Assembly: GCF_006439355.1 (NCBI RefSeq)
Contig: NZ_VFTG01000004.1
Coordinates: 248,001 to 312,000 of the forward strand
Direction: 5' to 3'
DNA: 64,000 bases
Origin: Mesorhizobium sp. B4-1-3
GTDB lineage: Bacteria; Pseudomonadota; Alphaproteobacteria; Rhizobiales; Rhizobiaceae
This document shows positions 36,210 to 44,943 of the stretch, piece after piece. Every line of letters starts with the position of its first letter. Position 1 is the stretch's first letter. Below the pieces are notes generated by a model. That model did not search any database. It had not been told where the DNA came from and saw only the letters and a program-made list of their open reading frames with translations. The position numbers were made by a program, and so were the translations under genes.

Positions 36210-37133
36210 CTACTCCGCCGCCGAAAGCTCGGCCTTCACCTCATTGAGGATGCGCCGGCCCTCGCCTTCGCCGATACGGGCGATGTCGTCCTGGTACTTC
36301 AAAAGAACGCCGATCGTGTCCGACACGGTCTCTGGGTCGAGCGCCACCTTGTCGAGCTCGGTCAATGCGCCGGCCCAATCGATCGTTTCGGCGACGCCGG
36401 GCGCCTTGAACAGCTCGACCTGGCGCAGCTTCTGGACGAAGGACACGACCTGCGCCGAGAGCCGGCGGTTCGCCTGCGGCACCTTGCGCCGAACGATCTC
36501 CAGCTCGCGCTCGGCGTTCGGGTAGTCGACCCAGTGGTAAAGGCAGCGCCGCTTCAGCGCGTCGTGAATCTCGCGTGTGCGGTTGGTGGTGATGATGACG
36601 ATCGGCGGCTCTTCCGCCTTGATCGTGCCAAGCTCGGGAACGGTAACCTGGAAGTCGGACAGGATTTCGAGCAGGAAGGCCTCGAAAGCCTCATCGGTGC
36701 GGTCGAGCTCGTCGATCAGGAACACCGGCGCAGCGCCCGCCTTGCCGGTCAGCGCATCGAGCACCGGGCGGCGGATCAGGTATTTTTCGGAGAATACGTT
36801 GCGCTCCATGTCGGAGCGCACGACCTTGCCGGCCGCCTCCTCCATGCGGATCTCGATCATCTGGGCGGCGTAGTTCCACTCATAGACGGCCGAGGAGACA
36901 TCGAGACCCTCATAGCATTGCAGGCGGATCAGCCGGCGGCCGAGCGCGTCGGCCAGCACCTTGGCGATCTCGGTCTTGCCGACGCCCGCCTCGCCTTCGA
37001 GGAACAAGGGCCGCTTCATGCGCAGCGATAAAAACAGCACGGTCGCCAGCGAACGGTCCGCGACATAGTCCGCGCCGGTCAAAAGATCGAGTGTTTCGTC
37101 GATCGTTTTCGGCGCGGGGCGCGGCGCGGTCAT
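36210..37133 (-). CDS. coxD: MoxR family AAA+ ATPase, CoxD-like
   Basis: A 307-residue AAA+ ATPase from the ATG at 37133 (MTAPRPAPKTIDETLDLL). Walker A is LFLEGEAGVGKTEIAKVLA, Walker B VFLIDELDRTDEAFEAFLLE, sensor 1 IVIITTNRTREIHDALKRRC. In CO dehydrogenase systems CoxD is a chaperone-type ATPase that helps build the [CuSMoO2] site with CoxE and CoxF. The gene is immediately followed by the CoxE-like gene, as in other MoxR-VWA pairs. Cytoplasmic or membrane-associated. Confidence 0.9.
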   Translation of the reverse strand: MTAPRPAPKTIDETLDLLTGADYVADRSLATVLFLSLRMKRPLFLEGEAGVGKTEIAKVLADALGRRLIRLQCYEGLDVSSAVYEWNYAAQMIEIRMEEAAGKVVRSDMERNVFSEKYLIRRPVLDALTGKAGAAPVFLIDELDRTDEAFEAFLLEILSDFQVTVPELGTIKAEEPPIVIITTNRTREIHDALKRRCLYHWVDYPNAERELEIVRRKVPQANRRLSAQVVSFVQKLRQVELFKAPGVAETIDWAGALTELDKVALDPETVSDTIGVLLKYQDDIARIGEGEGRRILNEVKAELSAAE

Positions 37134-37162
37134 CTCGTCTCCGTGGATCCCGCTTGCACGTT

Positions 37163-37702
37163 TCAAAGAACGTGATAGCCGCGGTTGTGGTAGATCAGCG
37201 GCCGCAAATTATCGCCGATGCGCAGGCCTGTCACCTTGCCAAAAAGCACACGGTGGGTGGCCAAATCCTTGGCATCGATGATCTCGCAGTCGAACACGGC
37301 AAGGGCGCCTTTCAGGGTCGGCGCGCCGGTCGAGATCACATCCCATTCGGCCAGCGCAAAGCGCTCGTCCGCCGGCAGGCCGGTGATGCCGGAAAAGCCG
37401 ACCGATACGGCTTCCTGGTCCGAGGCGAGCGTGTTCAACGCGAACCTGCCGTTCTTGATGAAGGCTTCGTTCTTGACGTTCTCGCGGTTGAGACAGACCA
37501 GCACCGTCGGCGGGGTGTCCGAAACCGAACAGGCGGCGATCACCGTCGCGCCCCGCTTGCCGCCGGGCCCGTCCGTCGTCACCACATGCACATGGCCGGC
37601 AAAATGCGCCATCGCATCGCGATAGTGCTGCGGTCCGATATCATTGATCTTGAGCACCCGATAATCCACCTGTCGGAACCAGTTCGTTATATATGGCGGC
37701 AT
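37163..37702 (-). CDS. Flavin reductase family protein
   Basis: A flavin reductase-like (DIM6/NTAB) protein of about 179 residues: YRDAMAHFAGHVHVVTTDGPGGKRGATVIAACSVS (in parts), TVLVCLNRENVKNEAF, FALNTLASDQEAVS and the C-terminal GKVTGLRIGDNLRPLIYHNRGYHVL. Such proteins use NAD(P)H to reduce FMN/FAD for monooxygenases or act as FMN-binding oxidoreductases. The ATG at 37702 is my best start; a GTG about 12 codons later is possible. It is the first gene of the molybdenum-enzyme accessory cluster, 29 nt from the CoxD-like gene. An inverted repeat ATATG-GCGG-CATAT overlaps the start region. Confidence 0.85.
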   Translation of the reverse strand: MPPYITNWFRQVDYRVLKINDIGPQHYRDAMAHFAGHVHVVTTDGPGGKRGATVIAACSVSDTPPTVLVCLNRENVKNEAFIKNGRFALNTLASDQEAVSVGFSGITGLPADERFALAEWDVISTGAPTLKGALAVFDCEIIDAKDLATHRVLFGKVTGLRIGDNLRPLIYHNRGYHVL

Positions 37703-37847
37703 ATTGCACGCCACAAGTTGCATAGCATGGGCGAAGTGCTTGACTGCAATCCGCAAATTCGCGTTGCGCGCCGCTTAGCCAGCCTTTAGGCATTTCCTGG
37801 AATAGTGTCGGGACTGTATCCCCGGCATGGAGGATCACTTAGCCCGA

Positions 37848-38918
37848 ATGCGTCTTCTCACGACGACATCAGCCTTGCTGCTCTGGCTGTCGCTGGCCGC
37901 GGGCGCCGAGGCCGAGACGCTGGTCGGCGTCGCGGCGCCGCTTTCCGGTCCGTCGGCGATCCTCGGCAAGCAGGTCGAGACCGGCGCTGACCTCGCGGCG
38001 GAGGCAAACGGCATCACGGTGAAAACACTCGACGACGCCTGCACCGCCGACGGCGGCGCGGCGGCGGCAAAGGAATTCGTCGACGCCAAGGTCAATGTCG
38101 TGGTGGGCTTTCTCTGCACCGAGGCGATCGAGGCGGCGCTGCCGATCCTGAAGGATGCCAACATCCCGGTGATCACGGTCGGCGTGCGCACCGAAAGCCT
38201 GACCGACCGGCGCGCCAAGACCGGCTGGCCGGTCTACCGGCTCGGCCCGCGCGGTGACGACGAGCGCAATGCGGTTGCCGCCAAGCTCACCCAGCTCTGG
38301 CGCGACGACCTGTTCGCCATCGTCGACGACGGCACCATCTATGGCCGCGAAATGGCCGAGACCTTTCGCGCCGCGGCCGAGCAGGCTGCCTTGAAACCGG
38401 TCTTCGTCGACACGTTCCGGCCGCAGCTCGACAACCAGATCGGACTGGTCGGGCGGCTGAAGAAGGCCGGCGCGACCAAGGTGTTCGCCGGCGGCGACGG
38501 CGACGACATCGCGATCATGGGTCGCGACGCCGCCCAGCTCGATGCCGGCATCACCTTTGCCGGCGGCGAGAACCTGCGCACGCCGCCGGGCGATGTCCCC
38601 TATGCGGTAGGCACGCTGATGATCGCCACGCCGGAATGGGCGGAGGTCGCCGATCCCAAAGTGGTGCAGGCTTTCGGGGCGAAGAACATCGTGCCGGACG
38701 GCTACACGCTGCCGGCCTATGCCGCAGTCGAGGTCGCCAAGGCCGCGCTTGCCGGCGCGGAAAGCTCCGGCAAGCCGCTCGGCGAAGCGCTGACCGGCCA
38801 TGATTTCGCGACCGCGATCGGCACCATCCGCTTCGACGCCAAGGGCGATCTCAGCCAGAACCCGTTCCGCCTCTTCCGCTTCGACCGCATGCATTTCGTG
38901 CCGCTGGAGGACAAGTGA
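37848..38918 (+). CDS. ABC transporter substrate-binding protein, branched-chain amino acid type
   Basis: A 356-residue periplasmic binding protein (ATG at 37848, signal peptide MRLLTTTSALLLWLSLAAGAEA); an ATG at 37827 is nearer to no clear ribosome site. LVGVAAPLSGPSAILGKQVETGADLA, NVVVGFLCTEAIEAALPIL, AIVDDGTIYGREMAETF and FAGGDGDDIAIMGRDA match the LivJ/HAAT family (Peripla_BP_6). No permease or ATPase genes are adjacent. The TGA overlaps the ATG of the next gene by one base, so it is coupled to a DmpA-type peptidase. Confidence 0.88.
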   Translation: MRLLTTTSALLLWLSLAAGAEAETLVGVAAPLSGPSAILGKQVETGADLAAEANGITVKTLDDACTADGGAAAAKEFVDAKVNVVVGFLCTEAIEAALPILKDANIPVITVGVRTESLTDRRAKTGWPVYRLGPRGDDERNAVAAKLTQLWRDDLFAIVDDGTIYGREMAETFRAAAEQAALKPVFVDTFRPQLDNQIGLVGRLKKAGATKVFAGGDGDDIAIMGRDAAQLDAGITFAGGENLRTPPGDVPYAVGTLMIATPEWAEVADPKVVQAFGAKNIVPDGYTLPAYAAVEVAKAALAGAESSGKPLGEALTGHDFATAIGTIRFDAKGDLSQNPFRLFRFDRMHFVPLEDK

Positions 38919-39934
38919 TGTTCCGCACCGGACCGCGTAATCTTATCACCGACGTTGTCGGCCTTCGCGTCGGCAATGCCACCGACGCCGGGCTCAAATC
39001 CGGCGTCACGGTGGTGCTGTGCGACGAGCCAGCGGTTGCCGGCATCCAGGTTCTGGGCGGCGCGCCGGGCACGCGCGAAACCGACCTGCTCGAGCCGCAG
39101 AACTCTATCGCGACGATCCATGCCGTCGTCCTGTCCGGCGGCTCCGCCTTCGGCCTCGACGCCGCCTCGGGCGTGCAGGCGGCATTGCGCGAGAGGAACA
39201 TCGGCGTCGAGGTCGGCGGCTTCCGCGTGCCGATCGTGCCGGCCGCGATCCTGTTCGACCTGCGCAACGGCGGCGACAAGGATTGGGGCCGCTACCCGCC
39301 TTATCGTGAGCTCGGCTATCAGGCCGCGCAGGCCGCAACGATGGATTTCGCCATCGGCACGACGGGCGCCGGCACCGGCGCCCTGACCTCCGGGCTGAAA
39401 GGCGGGCTGGGTTCGGCCTCGACCGTGCTTGACAGCGGCGTCACCATCGGCGCGCTTGCCGCGGTCAATCCGACCGGCTCGGTGACGGTTGGCGGCAGCC
39501 GCCATTTCTGGGCGGCGCCCTTCGAGATCGGCAACGAGTTCGGCGGCCTGGGCTATCCCGAGCCGCTGCCACAAGACGCCAGGAAGATCCTGCTGAAATA
39601 CCGCGACCGGCGCGTCGGTGGCGAGGCCGAAGGCGGCAGCACCACCATCGCCGTCATCGCCACAGACGCCGTGCTGAGCAAGGCCGCCGCCAAGCGGCTG
39701 GCGATTTCGGCGCATGACGGCTTCGCCCGCGCCATCTGGCCGACGCATACGCCGGCCGACGGCGATCTGGTGTTTGCGCTGGCCACAGGCGGGAGCGGCA
39801 TCGAGCTCGGCGCCGATGCCGCGATCGACCTCTTCGCGGCGGCCGGCGCCACCATGGCGCGCGCGATCAGCCGCGGCGTCCACGCCGCGACCCCGGCCGA
39901 CGGCGATTTGTTTCCCGTCTGGTCGTCGCGCTGA
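38918..39934 (+). CDS. P1 (S58, DmpA-like) family peptidase
   Basis: A 338-residue Ntn-like hydrolase of the DmpA family, which includes beta-peptidyl and L-aminopeptidase D-Ala-esterase/amidases that cleave themselves into two chains. Seen: ITDVVGLRVGNATDAGLKSGVTVVL, AVVLSGGSAFGLDAASGVQAAL, ATMDFAIGTTGAGTGA and AVNPTGSVTVGG, in which Gly-Ser is the probable self-cleavage site exposing the nucleophilic serine. No signal peptide. Starts within the stop of the upstream binding-protein gene (TGATG), suggesting that imported peptides or modified amino acids are the substrate. Confidence 0.87.
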   Translation: MFRTGPRNLITDVVGLRVGNATDAGLKSGVTVVLCDEPAVAGIQVLGGAPGTRETDLLEPQNSIATIHAVVLSGGSAFGLDAASGVQAALRERNIGVEVGGFRVPIVPAAILFDLRNGGDKDWGRYPPYRELGYQAAQAATMDFAIGTTGAGTGALTSGLKGGLGSASTVLDSGVTIGALAAVNPTGSVTVGGSRHFWAAPFEIGNEFGGLGYPEPLPQDARKILLKYRDRRVGGEAEGGSTTIAVIATDAVLSKAAAKRLAISAHDGFARAIWPTHTPADGDLVFALATGGSGIELGADAAIDLFAAAGATMARAISRGVHAATPADGDLFPVWSSR

Positions 39935-39949
39935 TTGGCTCGGTACCGA

Positions 39950-40207
39950 TCAGGTCGGATCGGATTTTTCTTCCTCGAAGGTGACCGCGACATCGGAATT
40001 CGCGGAGAGCCATACCTTTTGCCCATCGATTTCCGCGACCAGGGCGAGTGAAATGTAATGGTGATGGTCCTTGTGCGAGCCCATGCCGCTGTCGGCCTTG
40101 GTCAGCTTGATCCGGTCGCCTTCGACTTTGTCGACGGTGCCGATATGGACGCCGTCGGCGCCGATCACTTCCATATGTCCGCTTATCTTGCTGATGTCGG
40201 TGCTCAT
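39950..40207 (-). CDS. DUF2171 domain protein
   Basis: An 85-residue protein from the ATG at 40207 (MSTDISKISGHMEVIGADGV), with GCGGAGGA upstream. IGTVDKVEGDRIKLTKADS and HHHYISLALVAEIDGQKVWLS match DUF2171, a small PRC-barrel-like family common in Rhizobiales and of unknown function. Cytoplasmic. It is convergent with the peptidase gene (15 nt between stops). Confidence 0.88.
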   Translation of the reverse strand: MSTDISKISGHMEVIGADGVHIGTVDKVEGDRIKLTKADSGMGSHKDHHHYISLALVAEIDGQKVWLSANSDVAVTFEEEKSDPT

Positions 40208-40480
40208 GCTGGTCCTCCGCTGGATGCCGATGTGCCCTTTCGGATGCGAGACGGCCGACAATAACAAATGAACGCCGGATTGGATGCATCGCACGGCACG
40301 TCTCGTTCACCATGGCGTGATAAGCATGACGCCGATGAGACAGAGGTCGAGCCGGTGACGCTTTCAGTTTTGCAGCGCTTCTCGGTCAGTATCTGGTTTG
40401 CGCGGCAGCGGCGTTGAGCATTAGGCCCGCCTCTGTTAGGACGCGGCCGACGCTTCTCCCAGGCAGGACTTAGAAAACGG

Positions 40481-41788
40481 ATGATCCCTCGCTATTCCCG
40501 GCCGGAAATGGTCGCCATCTGGTCGCCCGAAACCCGCTTCCGCATCTGGTTCGAGATCGAGGCCCATGCCTGCGATGCGCTGGCCGAGCTCGGCGTCATT
40601 CCGAAGGAAGCGGCAAGGACCATTTGGGAAAAAGGCGGCGCCGCCAAATTCGACGTCGGCAAGATCGACGAGATCGAACGCGTCACCAAGCATGACGTCA
40701 TCGCTTTCCTGACCCATCTCGCCGAATTCGTCGGACCGGACGCCCGCTTCATCCACCAGGGCATGACCTCGTCGGACGTGCTCGACACCTGCCTTGCCGT
40801 GCAGCTGACCCGCGCCAGTGACATCCTGCTTGCCGACATCGATGCCTTGCTTGCGGCGCTGAAGCGCCGCGCCTTCGAGCACAAGGACACCGTCACCATC
40901 GGCCGCAGCCATGGTATCCATGCCGAGCCGACCACCTTCGGCGTCAAGCTGGCGCAGGCCTATGCCGAGTTCTCGCGCGGCCGCGAGCGGCTGGTGCACG
41001 CGCGGGAGGATATCGCAACATGTGCGATCTCCGGCGCTGTCGGCACCTTCGCCAACATCGAGCCTTATGTCGAAGAGCATGTGGCGGCAAAGCTCGGGCT
41101 GAAGCCGGAGCCCGTATCGACCCAGGTGATCCCGCGCGACCGCCATGCCATGTTCTTTGCGACGCTCGGCGTCATCGCCTCCTCTGTCGAACGCCTCGCC
41201 GTCGAGATCCGCCATCTGCAGCGCACTGAGGTTCTCGAAGCCGAAGAGTATTTCTCGCCGGGCCAGAAGGGTTCGTCGGCGATGCCGCACAAGCGCAACC
41301 CGGTGCTGACCGAAAACCTCACTGGCCTTGCCCGGATGGTGCGGTCGATGGCGCTGCCGGCCATGGAAGACGTGGCGCTCTGGCACGAGCGCGACATTTC
41401 GCATTCCTCGGTCGAGCGCATGATCGGGCCGGACGCGACGGTGACGCTGGATTTTGCGCTGGCGCGCCTCACCGGGGTCGTCGACAAGCTGCTCGTCTAT
41501 CCCGAGAACATGGAGAAGAACCTCAACAAGTTCCGCGGCCTGGTGCATTCGCAGCGTGTGCTTCTGGCGCTGACGCAGGCCGGCCTGTCACGCGAGGACG
41601 CCTATCGGCTGGTGCAGCGCAACGCTATGAAAGTTTGGGAGCACGGCGCTGATTTCCTCGAGGAACTGCTGGCCGACAAGGACGTGACGGCGGCCCTCTC
41701 CGAAGCCGAGATCCGCGAGAAATTCGACCTCGGCTATCATACCAAGCATGTCGACACGATCTTCAAGCGGGTGTTTGGGGAAGATTGA
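40481..41788 (+). CDS. purB: Adenylosuccinate lyase
   Basis: Catalyses two fumarate-releasing steps of purine synthesis: SAICAR to AICAR and adenylosuccinate to AMP. The 435-residue protein has the family signature GQKGSSAMPHKRNPVLTENL, which holds the catalytic serine loop, and QGMTSSDVLDTCLAVQL and TIGRSHGIHAEPTTFG. The ATG at 40481 begins MIPRYSRPEMVAIWSPETRF, the standard N terminus. Other pur genes follow at 45-52 kb on the same strand, though separated by unrelated genes. Confidence 0.97.
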   Translation: MIPRYSRPEMVAIWSPETRFRIWFEIEAHACDALAELGVIPKEAARTIWEKGGAAKFDVGKIDEIERVTKHDVIAFLTHLAEFVGPDARFIHQGMTSSDVLDTCLAVQLTRASDILLADIDALLAALKRRAFEHKDTVTIGRSHGIHAEPTTFGVKLAQAYAEFSRGRERLVHAREDIATCAISGAVGTFANIEPYVEEHVAAKLGLKPEPVSTQVIPRDRHAMFFATLGVIASSVERLAVEIRHLQRTEVLEAEEYFSPGQKGSSAMPHKRNPVLTENLTGLARMVRSMALPAMEDVALWHERDISHSSVERMIGPDATVTLDFALARLTGVVDKLLVYPENMEKNLNKFRGLVHSQRVLLALTQAGLSREDAYRLVQRNAMKVWEHGADFLEELLADKDVTAALSEAEIREKFDLGYHTKHVDTIFKRVFGED

Positions 41789-41828
41789 TCTTTCCTTCTC
41801 CCCGTCTCTATACGGGAGAAATAGGCTG

Positions 41829-42656
41829 TCACCGACGCCCGCTCAAGCCTTCCCTTGGCACGGTCCTAATCACCGTGCCCCACGGGTCCTCTCTGCTCGT
41901 CTCATCCTTCACATTATCCGAGCGCATCTCGACCCAGGCGAGGCCTGAGCGGGACGGATCGCGGCGGCCGGCGCCGGCGCTCTGCCACGCATTGGCGCCG
42001 ATATGGTGGTGGTAGTGGCCGGACGACAGGAACACCGCCTGGCTGCCATATTTGGCGACGGTGTCGAAGCCGAACTGGTCATGCCACCAGGCTTCGGCAT
42101 CTTCCGGCCGGCCGACGCGCAGGTGAACGTGGCCGACAACGGTGTTTTCCGGCGCGCCCTGCCAGCCGGCATCGCCTGCCGGCACGCTTCCTACCACCGC
42201 CGGCAGGTTCAGCCGTTCGGTTGCCATGGCGATGCGGCCGCCGTTCCATTTCCAGTCCTGCGGGCTGCGGTCGGCATAGATCTCAATGCCGTTGCCTTCC
42301 GGATCGGTGAGATAGAGCGCCTCGCTGACCAGATGGTCGGAAGCGCCCTCGATGGCGAGGCGGTTGGCGGCGGCGTGATTGATCCAACGGCCGAGATCGG
42401 CGCGCGACGGCAACAGGAAAGCCGTGTGGAAAAGCCCGGCGCTGCGCGGATCGTCCGGCTTGGCCGCGGAATCCGGCTCCAAGACCATCAATGGCCGGTT
42501 GGCGGCGCCAAGCGTGATCGCGCCGTCGGCGCGGCTCAACTCCTGCAGGCCGACGACCGCGCGGTAATAGGCGGCAAGACTCTCGGCGTCGCGCGCCTTC
42601 AACCCGACACGCGACACGCTGACCGGTGTGGTCGCGGCAAAAGGCAGTTCGCTCAT
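41829..42656 (-). CDS. Two-domain VOC family protein (catechol-2,3-dioxygenase-like)
   Basis: A 275-residue vicinal-oxygen-chelate protein with two repeats: VSRVGLKARDAESLAAYYRAVVGL, GLFHTAFLLPSRADLG and YLTDPEGNGIEIYADR in the first half; VGHVHLRVGRPEDAEAWWHDQFGF and SSGHYHHHIGANAWQS in the second. The layout resembles CatE-like extradiol dioxygenases, with His and Glu in metal-binding positions. The substrate is unknown. The ATG at 42656 follows GGAGAG. It is divergent from the small hydrolase gene over a region with two palindromes. Confidence 0.88.
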   Translation of the reverse strand: MSELPFAATTPVSVSRVGLKARDAESLAAYYRAVVGLQELSRADGAITLGAANRPLMVLEPDSAAKPDDPRSAGLFHTAFLLPSRADLGRWINHAAANRLAIEGASDHLVSEALYLTDPEGNGIEIYADRSPQDWKWNGGRIAMATERLNLPAVVGSVPAGDAGWQGAPENTVVGHVHLRVGRPEDAEAWWHDQFGFDTVAKYGSQAVFLSSGHYHHHIGANAWQSAGAGRRDPSRSGLAWVEMRSDNVKDETSREDPWGTVIRTVPREGLSGRR

Positions 42657-42774
42657 CAAACTCTCCGTTCGGGCGACACCTACTCCAGAAAGGGGTTTTG
42701 TGGGCCGCCGGCTCTGTTCCTTGTTCCCTCCTCAGATCGTCGATTGCGATCGTTCACACAAGAGAGCAAGAATC

Positions 42775-42806
42775 GAACAAGTTGTTCACGATTGTGATCA
42801 CGTGAT
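42775..42806. promoter_or_regulatory. Two palindromes in a divergent promoter region
   Basis: GAACAA-G-TTGTTC (42775-42787) and ATCACGTGAT (42797-42806) are both perfect palindromes, 22 bp apart centre to centre (about two helical turns), between the VOC gene and the RBBP9-type hydrolase gene. They look like operator sites, but no regulator gene is adjacent. Confidence 0.45.
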
Positions 42807-42854
42807 ATTGGCGACAGGGTTGCAGGCGGGAAGGCCGCTCGCTACATCGGCGCC

Positions 42855-43412
42855 ATGAAAGTCAAAGACGCAGATATCCTGATCGTGCCGGGCTACACCA
42901 ATTCCGGCCCCGAGCACTGGCAGACCCGCTGGCAGTCGAAACTGTCGACGGCGCGCCGAGTCGAGCAGGCGGAATGGACGAAGCCCGTCCGCGAGGACTG
43001 GACGGCAAGCGTGGCGAACGCCGTCAACGAGGCCGAGCGACCAGTGGTTCTGGTCGCGCACTCGCTTGGCGTCGCGGCGGCGGTGCAGGCCATCCCGCAA
43101 TTCAAGAAGCCGGTCGCGGGCGCCTTTTTCGTGGCGCCGCCCGACGTCTCCAATCCGGAAATCAGGCCAAGACATCTGATGACCTTCGGCCCTTATTCGC
43201 GCGATCCCCTGCCCTTTCCGTCAATCGTGATCGCCAGCCGCAACGATCCGTTCTGCGCCTTCGAGGTCGCCGAGGACATCGCCGCCGCCTGGGGATCGCT
43301 TTTCATCGATGCCGGCGAGGCAGGTCATCTCAACCACGATGCCGGCTTCGGCCCCTGGCCCGAGGGTTCGATGACTTTCGCCAAATTCCTGACGGAGTTG
43401 AAGGAGCCGTAG
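42855..43412 (+). CDS. RBBP9/YdeN family alpha/beta hydrolase
   Basis: A 185-residue serine hydrolase of the RBBP9/YdeN type. ILIVPGYTNSGPEHWQTRWQ is the typical N terminus; the nucleophile is in VVLVAHSLGVAAAVQ, the acid in VIASRNDPFCAFEVAED and the histidine in GEAGHLNHDAGFGPWPEG. The length is right for the family. Activity has been shown for few members; the substrate is unknown. It is convergent with the aldolase gene (8 nt between stops). Confidence 0.92.
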   Translation: MKVKDADILIVPGYTNSGPEHWQTRWQSKLSTARRVEQAEWTKPVREDWTASVANAVNEAERPVVLVAHSLGVAAAVQAIPQFKKPVAGAFFVAPPDVSNPEIRPRHLMTFGPYSRDPLPFPSIVIASRNDPFCAFEVAEDIAAAWGSLFIDAGEAGHLNHDAGFGPWPEGSMTFAKFLTELKEP

Positions 43413-43420
43413 GGCTGGCG

Positions 43421-44194
43421 CTAAGAACCGATCGAATCTCGCATGCTCTTCAGCAGCGTCTTCGCGCCGAGCGAGATCAGCGTGTGGTCCGAGCCCATGG
43501 CGAGCAGCCGGAAGCCCATCGACGCCACACGCCCAGCGATCGCCGGTTCGATGACATAGATCGCAGCATGCTTGCCGGCCTTGCGCGTCCGCTCGGCGAT
43601 CGACGCGACCGTCTCCATCATGCTTTCCAGCGTCGAACTGACGGTGGCGCCGTTCGACCAGGCGATCGAGAAATCCGAGGGGCCGACGAAGATGCCGTCG
43701 ATGCCGGGCGTATCCAGGATACCGTCGAGCGCATCGAGGGCCGCCCGCGTCTCGACCATCGCGAAAGCCATGGTGCGCTCGTTCGTATCGCGCAGCCATT
43801 CGGCATGGTCACCCTTGCCGTGACGAGGGAAGGCATAGGTCGGACCCCAGGAGCGCTCGCCCAGCGGCGGATATTTCATCGCGGCGGCGAACTGCCTTGC
43901 CTCGGCCACGGAATTCACCATCGGAGCGATCACCGCCTCGGCGCCGAAATCGAGCGCGCGGCTCGCCATGTCGAAGCGCCCGACCGGAATGCGCACCAGC
44001 GCCGGCTTATTGGCTGCCAACACCGGCACAAGGCCGCGCAGCACGCTGTCCTCGTGATGGCCGCCGTGCTGCATGTCGAGGGTGACGGCGTCAAAACCCT
44101 GCTTGGCGATGATCTCGACCGTCAGCGCGTCCGGCACGCCCGACCAGGCGGTGAACAGCGTTTCGTCGGCGGCCAGGCGGGATTTGAGCGACAT
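43421..44194 (-). CDS. HpcH/HpaI family aldolase
   Basis: A 257-residue class II pyruvate aldolase from the ATG at 44194 (MSLKSRLAADETLFTAWSGV), with AGGAAAG upstream. Motifs: GFDAVTLDMQHGGHHEDS, ALVRIPVGRFDMASRALDFGAEAVIAPMVNS (in parts), MVETRAALDALDGILDTPGIDGIFVGPSDFS, in which Glu and Asp bind the divalent metal. These enzymes cleave 4-hydroxy-2-oxo acids to pyruvate and an aldehyde. No aromatic degradation genes are adjacent, so the substrate is open. Confidence 0.92.
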   Translation of the reverse strand: MSLKSRLAADETLFTAWSGVPDALTVEIIAKQGFDAVTLDMQHGGHHEDSVLRGLVPVLAANKPALVRIPVGRFDMASRALDFGAEAVIAPMVNSVAEARQFAAAMKYPPLGERSWGPTYAFPRHGKGDHAEWLRDTNERTMAFAMVETRAALDALDGILDTPGIDGIFVGPSDFSIAWSNGATVSSTLESMMETVASIAERTRKAGKHAAIYVIEPAIAGRVASMGFRLLAMGSDHTLISLGAKTLLKSMRDSIGS

Positions 44195-44249
44195 CGGAAC
44201 TTTCCTCGTTAACAATCCGCAGTTTCGGCCGGAAACGACGCCAAGGCAA

Positions 44250-44277
44250 AGAAAAACCGCCCGGTTTGGCCGGGCGG
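44250..44277 (-). terminator. Rho-independent terminator of the DUF1476 gene
   Basis: CCGCCCGG (44257-44264) and CCGGGCGG (44270-44277) form an 8-bp GC stem with a 5-nt loop. Read on the minus strand it is followed by TTTTTCTTTG, a classical terminator for the gene ending at 44349. Confidence 0.85.
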
Positions 44278-44348
44278 CGATTGGTCCAACTACCGCATGA
44301 CGCCGGAAATCGAGGAGCGGCTTTCGAACGACATCATGGCCATCAGCC

Positions 44349-44669
44349 TCAGGTATTCTTGATCTGCTCGATCGCCTGCGCCATCAACTCGTCCATGGTC
44401 CGGCGGATCTGATGGTCGGACTGGGCGACGCCGGCAGCGTCGAAATCCTTGCGGATCTTGCGGAAGACGTCGTGGTCGCCTGCTTCCTCGATATCGGACA
44501 CCACCACTTCCTTGGCATAGGCTTCGGCATCGGCGCCGGATTTGCCGAGTTTCTCGGCGGCCCACAGGCCAAGCGCCTTGTTGCGGCGCGCCGAGGCCTT
44601 GAAGCGAAGTTCCTCGTCGAAGGCGAATTTGCGCTCAAAACCCTCTTCGCGGTCTTTCATGCTGCTCAT
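44349..44669 (-). CDS. DUF1476 protein, ATPase inhibitor zeta subunit homologue
   Basis: A 106-residue helical protein: MKDREEGFERKFAFDEELRF, RRNKALGLWAAEKLGKSG, VVVSDIEEAGDHDVFRKIRKDF and HQIRRTMDELMAQAIEQIKN are the DUF1476 signature. In Paracoccus this family is the zeta subunit that inhibits ATP hydrolysis by the F1Fo-ATPase. GGAGGG five nt before the ATG at 44669 decides the start. It is monocistronic with a strong terminator and far from the atp operon. Confidence 0.92.
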   Translation of the reverse strand: MSSMKDREEGFERKFAFDEELRFKASARRNKALGLWAAEKLGKSGADAEAYAKEVVVSDIEEAGDHDVFRKIRKDFDAAGVAQSDHQIRRTMDELMAQAIEQIKNT

Positions 44670-44943
44670 TACGTCCCTCCGATCAATCCGATTCGCTTGG
44701 CGATGAATATGTGTGATGGGCAAGCACAAACCAAAAGGCCGCGAGCCGGTCAATATGCTTCGTCGCATGCTGCGCTGCGGCATTTCGGTCCCGAAAGCGG
44801 TTGATTCGCGGGATTTGCGGATTGAGCAAACAAGGCGATTGCGATAACACCGGCATTGAACGCCGCCTTCGCCATACTAACTTAGGCAGACGGGCAGGAA
44901 CCGGTCACTTGCCGCCTGCCCGCAGATCCAGAGAAAAAATCAA

